In this document: positions 55,990-64,000 of the stretch, piece by piece
Position numbering within the stretch: position 1 is the stretch's first letter
Layout of the letters: each line of letters starts with the position of its first letter
NCBI GenBank assembly: GCA_029881725.1
Contig: JAOUMB010000009.1
Coordinates: forward strand, 1 to 64,000
Direction: 5' to 3'
Origin: Nitrospirota bacterium
GTDB taxonomy: Bacteria; Nitrospirota; JACRHL01
Length of the DNA stretch: 64,000 nt
Position numbers and translations under genes: made by a program
The notes under the pieces: model-generated
What the model saw: the letters and a program-made list of their open reading frames with translations, nothing else
What the model was told of the DNA's origin: nothing
Databases searched by the model: none

Positions 55990-57792
55990 CTATGGGCAAA
56001 GGGAGTATGACGTCCCAAACGCGCTTAGATTGTTGGGATCAAACTCAAGAAAATGGGGAGCGACGGCATTCGATTTTACATATGCCCTTCTCTCGCCAGC
56101 ACAATACAGTCCATCTATGTCTTCCGAAATAATGGTATAGGATCGATTTATCTCGTCCCCAATTGCCACATCCAGCATCTGTAGAAGCGTAGCGTGCGAT
56201 GTGGCTGTTGCCGCTGAGATCGCCTGCCATACCCTTTGCGGGTCCAGTAATGTTGAATAAGTTGGCTCTACAGACCAATCCTGCACATGTGAATCTTCAT
56301 GCACCAGTGTTTTGAAATAGAAATCTCCATTTGAGGAAACACGTATTACTTCCTGTGCCGGCGTCCTAGAAAGGACTCCAATGTCTGTAAATGACCACAG
56401 GCCTGTGGACGCATCAAAATTAACTGTAGGGATTCCTTCAAGTATAGGATCGTTAGTCTCCCCCATAGGGTTTGGAACCTCTACAGTCAGTTTTACGGGT
56501 TCCGACTCCACGGCCAGACCACCCACAGTTACTTTGCATGAAATGTTGTATTCAGACCTCCAATGTTGCGAACCCTGCTGGAAGTTTTTATTTGGGGATG
56601 CAAACCAATGACCTTTGGTGATGGAAGTCTGTCTGTCAGCGGGTGTGCCGAAGTTGGCTGCCGGAGAATTACCCGCACCTGCATCAGCCCACGCTTCTAC
56701 CCATTCATATGAGGCCACGTCTGCTTCGGGGACGCTCGTATTGCACACAAATGGGGAAGAGGAGCCAAACCCCTCTGTAATTTGCATTGATCCGGGGCTC
56801 ACCGTTACCCCAACCACCGTCACTTTTACAGTACCCGTCACGCTCTTGCTGCAATGGTCACACGTTAAATCCAGGTTTACCGTGTAGTCTCCTGGACTCG
56901 TGAATTTGTGCAAAGGCGCCCGTTGAGTGCTGGTGCCCCCGTCCTTGAAATCCCAGTTATGATTGTATTTGCAGTTACTCGCGTTCGGCTGTGGCGTAAA
57001 TTGAACGCTAGTATCCACCGGATACGATAAGCTCGGTATTCCCGTTCGCGTATACGGTAACAGAGTTCAAGGTGATTTCCACAGTGCAGTCACCATTCCC
57101 ATCGCACGTTTTACAATCGGCACAGCTACAGCAGGTTCCCGGCGTATCCGGGTTCGCGCCGCACTGCCACCCCGACTTGATCACCCCCACTCCGTTATCG
57201 GACACCAGCAGCAGGCCGTCCTCGCTTGCCGAGCCGGTACCGATGCTGACAAAAGCGCCCAAGTCATGATCGAATGAAAACATGTTGGCTTTTTCGCCCG
57301 GCGCCAGTCCGTCCACGTTGGGCATCGTCAGCGTGGCGGGCGGGTCGAACACCACACCCGGCGGCTGAATGGTCACGATCAGGTTCGGCTGCTGGCCCAT
57401 CTGCGGCACCATCGGTACCTTGTCCCCGTGCACCGTGGTCACGCTCAAAAGCCCTCCCTATTTCCGTCGGGGAAGGTCACTCCGCCCGCCGGAATGACCA
57501 GTTCAAAGCCGGGCACCTCGGTCAGGGTATAGGTCACATCGTTGGCACCGCCCACCCACTGGGCGTTCATCAGGTCCAGCGCCACCAGGTGGATTGGCAT
57601 GCCCAGGCCGTTGTCCGCCCCGGACACGGTAGACATGTCGTACCCCAGTATCGGGTATTCAAGCACATTCGAGGTGCCCGCAGTAGAACCGTCCACAATC
57701 AGGTGGATCGGACCTGCCGGACCGTTTCCCACCTGAACGCCTCTGAATACCTCCGATTCACCCCTACCTCCAACGCTTGAGGTTCTACGCAT
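55990..57792 (-). pseudogene. Decayed paralogue of the PKD/HExxH secreted protein
   Basis: Three adjacent frames together match the 54922 protein from its carboxypeptidase-regulatory-like domain to the end. Breaks: a one-base loss in a T-run near 57448 (after DGNREGF), and a one-base gain near 57020 (after NTELIV). The signal peptide and the first part of the first domain are missing, replaced by unrelated sequence. The last part is intact and keeps LVHEDSHVQDW, another HExxH motif, although the residues around it have changed. Best read as a pseudogene, though the last 342-residue frame could still be made. Confidence 0.8.
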
Positions 57793-57839
57793 CTAGGTGT
57801 CCACAAAACCGGATGAAATCCGGTCATCGAGCAAGGGGC

Positions 57840-58035
57840 ACATCTTCATGCTATAGTCGTTTCATGGGTGGCACAGGCATCCTGAATCACCCACATTGGG
57901 GAAACACGATGGGTGGTAAATCCTCATATATTCCCACAATTCCAGCATGTTGTTGGGTGCCCCGATGGGGCGCACAGATACCGCCCCCGCATGGGGCCTG
58001 GGCGGATTTTCGCCAATCTGGCGGGAAGGGAAGGT
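57840..58035 (+). promoter_or_regulatory. Structured leader upstream of the 58041 gene
   Basis: The 248 bases between the pseudogene and the next gene hold several hairpins: GGGTG/CACCC enclosing CAGG/CCTG (57867-57893), a GTGCCCC/GGGGC arm pair near 57956-57975, and CCGCCC/GGGCGG near 57980-58005. I could not match a known riboswitch class. Confidence 0.4.
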
Positions 58036-58040
58036 GTCCA

Positions 58041-58745
58041 ATGAGGAAATCTGTACTTGGTGGCGCACTAATCATCACCTTTATGCTGCTAACCGTATCA
58101 GCTGGTGCTCAGAATCCGGGTGGGGTTTCGCTGCCGGATCAAAGCATCCTGACGCTTCAAGCGGAAGTCAACGCACTTAAGGATGCCATTTCCGGGCTCT
58201 CCAGTGGCAGCCCGGTGCGGGTATTTTCCGCCGATGTGGCGGTGGGAACGGTGATCGGCAACGTTTCCGATCCGATGGCGGCCACTTCCGGCCTGTCCAT
58301 CCTGACGGAAACCGGCATGATGGCGACCATCAGCAACGGAAGGGGCGGATACATGACCACTCCGGCAGGCACATTATTGCCCCTGCCCAGTTCCATAGGG
58401 GGGAACTCTGTTCTCTTCAATGGCCCCGGCTGTACCGGGGACGCCTTTGTTCCGGACCCGCAATGGTCTCCGACTCCAGGCGAACCGGGCAACGGCCTGG
58501 CACTGGAAGCCGAAACCGGTGTCGTGGCCATGCAGGCCGGGCTGGTGGGCTACATTGCTCCTGGAACCGTGCCTGTTTGGATTACCCCGGCTTCGACCCT
58601 CTACTACGATTCGTATATGGGTCAGGGGTATTGCCAGGAAGGCGGGATGGAAGCCTGGATGTACCCGGCTCTGCCAAATGACCCCGTAGTCACCGGAGTT
58701 CCGAACAGCGGGGCATTTGCGCCACCGGTGCGGCTCGGATTCTGA
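58041..58745 (+). CDS. Secreted protein of unknown function
   Basis: 234 residues from the ATG at 58041. Signal peptide ends SAGA-QNPGG. Residues 30-50 form a short amphipathic helix (LTLQAEVNALKDAISGL), possibly a trimeric coiled coil; the rest is Gly/Pro-rich and beta-like, with two Cys pairs (GPGCTGDAF, GYCQEGG). I recognise no family. It lies between the PKD array and the aldo/keto reductase, reading away from the array. Base content is like the core genome. Confidence 0.7.
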   Translation: MRKSVLGGALIITFMLLTVSAGAQNPGGVSLPDQSILTLQAEVNALKDAISGLSSGSPVRVFSADVAVGTVIGNVSDPMAATSGLSILTETGMMATISNGRGGYMTTPAGTLLPLPSSIGGNSVLFNGPGCTGDAFVPDPQWSPTPGEPGNGLALEAETGVVAMQAGLVGYIAPGTVPVWITPASTLYYDSYMGQGYCQEGGMEAWMYPALPNDPVVTGVPNSGAFAPPVRLGF

Positions 58746-58843
58746 CCTGAACACCCGTGGCCCCTCCCTGCCCCGGCCTTGACCCGCGGGGAGGGGCCGG
58801 GGACAATGCGGCGCGCACCGTTCGGCTTTTCGTTGGAGACCGC

Positions 58844-59818
58844 ATGCAGTACCGCCGCTTGGGAAAATCCGGTCTGCAGGTAAGCGCCATCGGGCTCGGC
58901 TCGTGGACCACCTACGGAAAACAGGTGGATGAAGCCACCGCCGCCCGGTGCATCAGCGCGGCACTGGACGCCGGCATCAACCTGTTCGATACGGCCGAGG
59001 GATACGCCGATGGGGCCGCCGAGGAAATTTTCGGGCGGACATTCAAAAGCATCGGCGCACCACGCAGCGAGCGGGTGATCTGCACCAAGGTGTACAACGG
59101 CGGCGATAAGCCTAATCAGAAAGGGCTGTCCCGCAAGCACATCCTGGAAGGCATCGAGGGGTCATTGCGGCGTCTGCAGGCGGATTACGTGGATCTTTAT
59201 CTGTGCCACCGGCCCGACTTTGAAACCCCGGTGGAAGAAACCGTGCGCGCAATGGATCACCTCATCCGCCAAGGAAAGGTGCTTTACTGGGGCACGAGTT
59301 GCTGGCCGCGAGAGCGTATCGCCGAGGCATTTGCGGTGGCCCGCCGCGATCACCTGACGCCACCCTCCGCCGAGCAGCCTCCCTACAACCTGCTGGACCG
59401 CCAACCGGTGGAACAGCGATTGGCGCCCCTGTGCGAGGCCCATGGTCTGGGCCTGACCACCTATTCACCCCTTTACGGCGGCATCCTCACCGGCAAGTAT
59501 GTGGATGGGCAGATCCCGCCCGGCAGCCGCGCCACCTACCGGGGAACCGCATGGCTGACGGAGCGGCTGGAAGGTGGCATGGGCCGGACAATGGCGTTGC
59601 AGGTGAAAAACCTCGCCACCCTGGCGGCCGAATTCGGCACCACTGCCGCGCAGGTGGCACTCGCCTGGTGCCTGAAAAATCGTCACGTTTCCTGCGCCAT
59701 CACCGGCGCCAGCCACCCACGGCAGATCGCCGACAACCTGCATGCGTTGGCGGTAGCCGAGCACCTGGACGGGGCATCCATGCAGCGGCTCGATGCCATA
59801 TTTCGGCCCCTGGATTGA
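58844..59818 (+). CDS. Aldo/keto reductase, potassium-channel beta-subunit type
   Basis: 324 residues from the ATG at 58844. The catalytic tetrad is visible: Asp and Tyr in FDTAEGYADG (near 45), Lys in CTKVYN (near 86) and His in LCHRPDF (near 121). SWTTYGKQVDE and GILTGKYVDGQIPPGSRA are typical of the Kv-beta-like AKR group. It reduces aldehydes or ketones with NADPH. It precedes the GT41 gene with a 127-base gap. Confidence 0.88.
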   Translation: MQYRRLGKSGLQVSAIGLGSWTTYGKQVDEATAARCISAALDAGINLFDTAEGYADGAAEEIFGRTFKSIGAPRSERVICTKVYNGGDKPNQKGLSRKHILEGIEGSLRRLQADYVDLYLCHRPDFETPVEETVRAMDHLIRQGKVLYWGTSCWPRERIAEAFAVARRDHLTPPSAEQPPYNLLDRQPVEQRLAPLCEAHGLGLTTYSPLYGGILTGKYVDGQIPPGSRATYRGTAWLTERLEGGMGRTMALQVKNLATLAAEFGTTAAQVALAWCLKNRHVSCAITGASHPRQIADNLHALAVAEHLDGASMQRLDAIFRPLD

Positions 59819-59945
59819 ACCCCCCCGGAACGGGAAACCGGGAATGCGTCTGCTACAATGAGGCGCGCCGTTTTCTCCAGTATCCGCGCCCGGTATGTTG
59901 AAGGGGTTCAACCCAACCGGACGCCATGTGTCCCAGGGCCAGATT

Positions 59946-61880
59946 ATGAAGGGTGACCGCCCTCCCACCAACCCACCGCCCCCCCCTCCTGCCCCGCTCC
60001 CGGAATCGCTGGCGCGGGTGACTCTCCCCGCAGAAGCCGAATCGATTCTGCGGGCATTCCTGGCCACGCACCCGCATCACCCGGAGGCACTGCATCGGCT
60101 GGGGCTGTCCCTGGTATTTCAGAATCGTTTCGCCGACGCGCTCGGACCACTTTCGCGCAGTGCTGAGTTGCAGCCGAATGCGGTCCCGGTCCGGCTGCAT
60201 CTATCCAGGACGCTCCAATCGATGGGCCGTCACGCTGACGCCATAACGGTGCTTCGCCAAGTGGTGGCGCTGGAACCGAATCATGGGGAGACCCTGTTTA
60301 CCCTCGGGGCAACACTGGCCCTCCTGGGTGGACACGAAATGGCCCTCGAACCACTTACCCGGGCTGCGGAACTGGCCCCTGACAACGCAGATTGGCAGGT
60401 GGCCCTGGCGCGCTCCCTGATTCTGGCCAAGCGCCACGACGATGCAATACGGATACTGGAATCCAACCTGATCCGGCACCCAGGGCACACGGAAACGCTT
60501 TTATATTTGGTTCAATGTCAGCAATCCCTGTGCCGGTGGGACCATCTCTATGAGCGAGTGACCGCCGTATGCGCGGCATTGGACAAGGCTCCAGGGACGA
60601 TTGTTGCGGATCCGTGGGTAATGCAGTCGCTGGTGGACTCTGCCGAGCAATTGCAGTGGTACACGCGCCCGATGGCGCAGATCACAATGGCCAAGGCGGT
60701 CGCGACCGGAGTCCGGCCGTTCGTCCATACCCGGCCGAAAAGACGGAAACGGATTCGGTTGGGATACGTTTCACCGGACTTCCGTCCGCACCCGGTGGCC
60801 TCGCTGGTGGCTCCGATCTTCGAACAGCACGACCGCAGCCATTTCGAGGTGATCGCATATTCCCTTGCCGCGGCGGCCGAATCCCCGCTCCGGACCCGGA
60901 TCCGGGATGGAGCTGACCGTTTCGTGGATTTTCGCGGGCGCTCGTCCCTGAACATCGCACAAACCATCTTTGATGATCGGGTGGATATCCTGATCGATCT
61001 GGCCGGCTACACGGCCGGTGCGCAAACGGAAATCGCCGCCTTCCGCCCTGCGCCGATCCAGGCCGGGTACCTCGGGTATCCGGGCACGCTGGCCGGCAAC
61101 TTTCTGGACTACATCCTGGTCGACCGCTTTGTATTACCGGAATCAGTGGCCGCCTTCTTTTCCGAGCAGCCGGTGTACCTCCCGAACTCCTATCTGACCG
61201 GGGGGAAAGACGACCAAACGATACCAGCCCCCCCGGAACGGGAGGCCTGCGGACTGCCGGAAGATGCGTTCGTGTTCTGCTGTTTTAACACCACCTATAA
61301 GATTCTGCCCAAACTGTTCACCGTGTGGATGCAGCTCCTCCGCGAAGTCCCGCACAGCGTTCTGTGGCTGGCGGAACCAGCTCCGGAGGCACGCGCCAAC
61401 CTGTTGCACGAGGCCGGTGCACAAGGTGTGGATTCAAGCCGGATTATCTTCGCTCCGCGTTGCCCAAACGTTGCGGATCACCTTGCCCGGGTCACCTTGG
61501 GCGACCTGTTTCTGGATACTTTTCCGTACAACGCCCACGCCACCGCCAACGACATGCTGTGGGTGGGTGTGCCGGTACTGACCCTTGCGGGCCATACCTT
61601 CCCCTCCCGGGTGGCTGGAAGCCAATTGACCACCATCGGTCTTCCGGAACTGGTCACTCACTCCTTGGATGAATACCGTGACCGGGCCCTTGAGCTGGCG
61701 CACAACCCCGAAATTCTCAAGAAACTCCGGTGGCGGCTGGCCGATGTCCGCCAGCACACGCCCTTGTTCGACAGCGTGCGTTTGACTCGACACCTGGAGC
61801 AGGCATTCGAGATGATGTGGGAACGATACCTGGACGGAAAACCGCCAGCCCCGCTCACCGTTGCCAACCCCTTACCCTAG
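59946..61880 (+). CDS. TPR-containing GT41 (O-GlcNAc transferase-like) protein
   Basis: 644 residues from the ATG at 59946; an ATG at 59895 would add 17 residues. A Pro-rich start, then four to five TPR units (about 30-200), then the GT41 catalytic region: LGYVSPDFRPHPVASLV with the catalytic-type His, CCFNTTYKILPKLF, and FLDTFPYNAHATANDMLWVG, which carries the UDP-sugar-binding pattern. Such proteins glycosylate Ser/Thr of proteins, in bacteria often flagellin, pili or adhesins. The secreted array upstream is a possible source of substrates, but this is inference. Confidence 0.85.
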   Translation: MKGDRPPTNPPPPPPAPLPESLARVTLPAEAESILRAFLATHPHHPEALHRLGLSLVFQNRFADALGPLSRSAELQPNAVPVRLHLSRTLQSMGRHADAITVLRQVVALEPNHGETLFTLGATLALLGGHEMALEPLTRAAELAPDNADWQVALARSLILAKRHDDAIRILESNLIRHPGHTETLLYLVQCQQSLCRWDHLYERVTAVCAALDKAPGTIVADPWVMQSLVDSAEQLQWYTRPMAQITMAKAVATGVRPFVHTRPKRRKRIRLGYVSPDFRPHPVASLVAPIFEQHDRSHFEVIAYSLAAAAESPLRTRIRDGADRFVDFRGRSSLNIAQTIFDDRVDILIDLAGYTAGAQTEIAAFRPAPIQAGYLGYPGTLAGNFLDYILVDRFVLPESVAAFFSEQPVYLPNSYLTGGKDDQTIPAPPEREACGLPEDAFVFCCFNTTYKILPKLFTVWMQLLREVPHSVLWLAEPAPEARANLLHEAGAQGVDSSRIIFAPRCPNVADHLARVTLGDLFLDTFPYNAHATANDMLWVGVPVLTLAGHTFPSRVAGSQLTTIGLPELVTHSLDEYRDRALELAHNPEILKKLRWRLADVRQHTPLFDSVRLTRHLEQAFEMMWERYLDGKPPAPLTVANPLP

Positions 61881-61944
61881 CGGGAGTGACCACTCCGCTA
61901 CCCCCTTTCCAGGGTACCCGCCCGCATCTGTTAGAATAAGCGGC

Positions 61945-62892
61945 ATGGATGCAGGGAAGGGGACATCCATCCACTCCCCAGCCCATGCCGGGGACCGCAT
62001 TGTGGTCGTCGGCGAGGTGCTGTACGATCGGTTTCCGGACGGTGACCGGCTGGGGGGAGCTCCGTTCAACGTTGCATGGCACCTGACCGGCCTGGGGCTG
62101 GATCCGCTGTTTGTCAGCCGTATCGGCAACGACCCCGCAGGTGACCAGATCCGTTCCGCCATGGCCGGCCACGGCATGGACACCTCCGGCCTGCAAACCG
62201 ACCCCTCCCTCCCTACCGGAATCGTCCAAATTGAACTGGATGGGGCCGGGGGACATGAGTTCACCATCCTCCCCGATCAGGCCTACGACCAGATTGACCG
62301 CGCGGCGCTGGCAAACCTTTTGGGCGGAACACCGCCATCACTGATCTGCTTCGGCACCCTGGCCCTGCGTGCAGCCGGGAGCAGGGCGGCAATTTTAAAC
62401 ACCGTCACCCACTGCCCGGGGACGCGTTTTCTGGATGTGAACCTGCGCAAGGAGTGCTGGACCGTCGATACCGTTTCCGCCGCCCTGACCCACGCCTCCG
62501 TGGCCAAACTGAACGACGAGGAACTGGCAACGCTGGGCAGTCTGTTCGGGTTGCGTGGCCGCGAGCCGAAACAGGCATCCGCCCTGCGCGACCGGTTTGG
62601 ATTGGAGGCGGTGTGCGTTACCCGGGGGGCTGGCGGCGCGTTGTGGGTGGACGCGAACGGAGCACTGGAAGCAGGGATCCCCGATACCGTGGAGGTGGTG
62701 GATACCGTGGGCGCGGGGGACGCGTTCTCGTCGGTGCTCATTATGGGACTGGCTCGTGGCTGGCTCCCGGAAGACACCCTGCGCCGGGCCACCCGGTTGG
62801 CAGCCGTCGTATGCGGCATGCGGGGCGCCTGCCCGGACGACCCAGGTTTTTACCGCATCTGGCGGGAAAAGTGGATGGGGACTCCCGCATGA
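61945..62892 (+). CDS. PfkB-family sugar kinase, probable fructokinase
   Basis: 315 residues from the ATG at 61945. PfkB motif 1 region GGAPFNVAWHLTGLG near 40 and motif 2 DTVGAGDAFSSVLI near 252, with the catalytic Asp. It overlaps the start of sucrose-phosphate synthase by four bases (ATGA), a known arrangement in which fructokinase and SPS act in sucrose turnover. Fructose is the likely substrate. Confidence 0.85.
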   Translation: MDAGKGTSIHSPAHAGDRIVVVGEVLYDRFPDGDRLGGAPFNVAWHLTGLGLDPLFVSRIGNDPAGDQIRSAMAGHGMDTSGLQTDPSLPTGIVQIELDGAGGHEFTILPDQAYDQIDRAALANLLGGTPPSLICFGTLALRAAGSRAAILNTVTHCPGTRFLDVNLRKECWTVDTVSAALTHASVAKLNDEELATLGSLFGLRGREPKQASALRDRFGLEAVCVTRGAGGALWVDANGALEAGIPDTVEVVDTVGAGDAFSSVLIMGLARGWLPEDTLRRATRLAAVVCGMRGACPDDPGFYRIWREKWMGTPA

Positions 62893-64000
62893 GTGAGGGA
62901 TTGTATATCGCCTTGTTTTCGGTACACGGGCTGATCCGTCCGGAGCAGCCAGAACTGGGACGCGACCCGGACACCGGTGGGCAGATCATCTATGTGCTGG
63001 ATCTGGCGCGCAACCTGGCCAAACATCCTCGGGTGGCCCAGGTGGACCTGTTCACCCGCCAAATATTCGACGACGAGGTCGGCCCCGATTACGCAATCCC
63101 CGAAGAGCCCCTCGGCAAGGACGGGGCGCGTATCGTACGGATCCCGTGCGGCCCCAGAAAATACATCCGCAAGGAGGCCCTGTGGCCACATCTGGACGAG
63201 TTCGTCGACCGCACGGTGAGCTACCTGAGGCGCCAGAAGCACAGCATGCCGCATCTGTTCCACAGCCATTATGCGGATGCGGGGTACGTGGGCCACGAGT
63301 TGTCGCGCTTTCTCGGTGTCCCCCTGTTCCACACCGGCCACTCCCTGGGGCGAACCAAGCGCAGCCGACTGCTGGCCTCCGGGGCGCAAGCCAAAAACAT
63401 TGAGGAGCAGTACCATTTCAAGCAGCGCATCGCGGCTGAGGAACGGGTATTCCAGCATGCCGCCTGCGTGATCTGCTCCACCCGGCAGGAAGCCGACACC
63501 CAGTGGGGCGAATACCAGAACGCATACAATACAGAACTTCGAGTGTTTCCTCCCGGCACCGATACCACCCGGTTTTCACCGCCCACACGCGGCTGGACCC
63601 CCTCTCCGATCCAGCGCGAAGTGGATCAGTTCCTGCGAAATCCACGTCTGCCGATCATTCTGGCCCTGGCCCGCGCCGACCCGCGCAAAAACATGCGGCG
63701 CCTGATCCAGGCGTATGCCCAGTCCAAACGGCTGCGGGAGATGGCAAACCTGGTGATCATCGCCGGCAACCGGGACGACGTGCGGGACCTGAAGGGAAGC
63801 ACCCGCGACGAGTTGACGCACCTGCTGCTGGATGTGGACAAGTTCGAACTTTACGGCCATATCGCCATGCCCAAGCACCACGCACCGGACGATGTGCCCG
63901 ACCTGTACCGCATGGCGGTGCGCCGCCGCGGTGTATTCGTCAACCCGGCCCTTACCGAGCCGTTCGGCCTGACGTTGATCGAGGCGGCCGCCACCGGACT
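62889..64000 (+). CDS. Sucrose-phosphate synthase, 3' partial
   Basis: The first 370 residues; the frame is open at the window edge. GT-B glycosyltransferase with the SPS hallmark DPDTGGQIIYVLDLARNLA near 26, FHSHYADAGYVG, HTGHSLGRTKRSRLLASG, and the nucleotide-sugar site beginning NPALTEPFGLTLIEAA at the end. It makes sucrose-6-phosphate from UDP-glucose and fructose-6-phosphate. Sucrose is a compatible solute in many proteobacteria. A phosphatase gene is expected beyond the window. Confidence 0.88.
   Translation, partial: MSEGLYIALFSVHGLIRPEQPELGRDPDTGGQIIYVLDLARNLAKHPRVAQVDLFTRQIFDDEVGPDYAIPEEPLGKDGARIVRIPCGPRKYIRKEALWPHLDEFVDRTVSYLRRQKHSMPHLFHSHYADAGYVGHELSRFLGVPLFHTGHSLGRTKRSRLLASGAQAKNIEEQYHFKQRIAAEERVFQHAACVICSTRQEADTQWGEYQNAYNTELRVFPPGTDTTRFSPPTRGWTPSPIQREVDQFLRNPRLPIILALARADPRKNMRRLIQAYAQSKRLREMANLVIIAGNRDDVRDLKGSTRDELTHLLLDVDKFELYGHIAMPKHHAPDDVPDLYRMAVRRRGVFVNPALTEPFGLTLIEAAATG

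Overview
The window is GC-rich DNA from a Gram-negative bacterium, most likely a proteobacterium. The signs are LptE, several lipobox lipoproteins, a rhombosortase pair, an NsrR-type nitric-oxide regulator with its operator, a membrane NAD(P) transhydrogenase in three subunits, FadI/FadJ beta-oxidation genes and a bacterial MglA/MglB polarity switch. I cannot fix the genus from sequence alone. Most of the window is single-copy core metabolism; a few accessory islands carry the unusual content.

Layout. 0-6.8 kb: the 3' part of a large MalT/SARP-like regulator (TPR plus BTAD), then a leader with three stacked hairpins and a tight four-gene operon: a ThDP-dependent acetolactate-synthase-like enzyme, two half-length citrate-synthase-fold proteins and a 79-residue protein. 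7-10.7 kb: a small Cys-rich protein, a small multidrug export protein, truncated haemoglobin and NsrR around an NsrR box, then a rhombotarget lipoprotein with its rhombosortase. 10.7-11.8 kb: a non-coding, AT-richer stretch with degenerate repeats of about 40 bp. 11.8-18 kb (minus strand): HPP membrane protein, OppD/OppF ATPases, TPR protein, MglA, MglB, GlcD. 18-24.4 kb (plus): malate dehydrogenase, aldehyde dehydrogenase, PuuD-like hydrolase, PntAA-PntAB-PntB. 24.4-37.6 kb: Ppx/GppA, lipoprotein, RecG, L28, UspA, quinone oxidoreductase, FadJ, FadI, MurJ, S20, a frameshifted holA, LptE. 37.6-51.3 kb: LeuS, Der, LuxR-type regulator, TerB-like protein, a sigma-54/c-di-GMP-riboswitch unit driving two tiny membrane peptides, PyrF, CopA, SirB1-like protein, YgfZ, a radical SAM protein, BioB and tRNA-Met with a terminator.

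51.4-58.7 kb is an AT-richer accessory array directly after the tRNA. It holds two tandem copies (one decayed) of a two-gene module: a large secreted PKD protein ending in an HExxH domain, followed by a smaller secreted protein. An orphan copy of the shared signal-peptide cassette and a separate secreted protein lie beside them. 58.8-64 kb: an aldo/keto reductase, a TPR/GT41 O-GlcNAc-transferase-like protein and the start of a sucrose operon (PfkB sugar kinase, sucrose-phosphate synthase running off the end).

The strongest candidates for something undescribed are (1) the sigma-54 promoter plus c-di-GMP-I riboswitch controlling two membrane peptides of 45 and 48 residues, (2) the ThDP/paired half-citrate-synthase operon with its hairpin leader and regulator, and (3) the tandem PKD-HExxH/secreted-partner modules.
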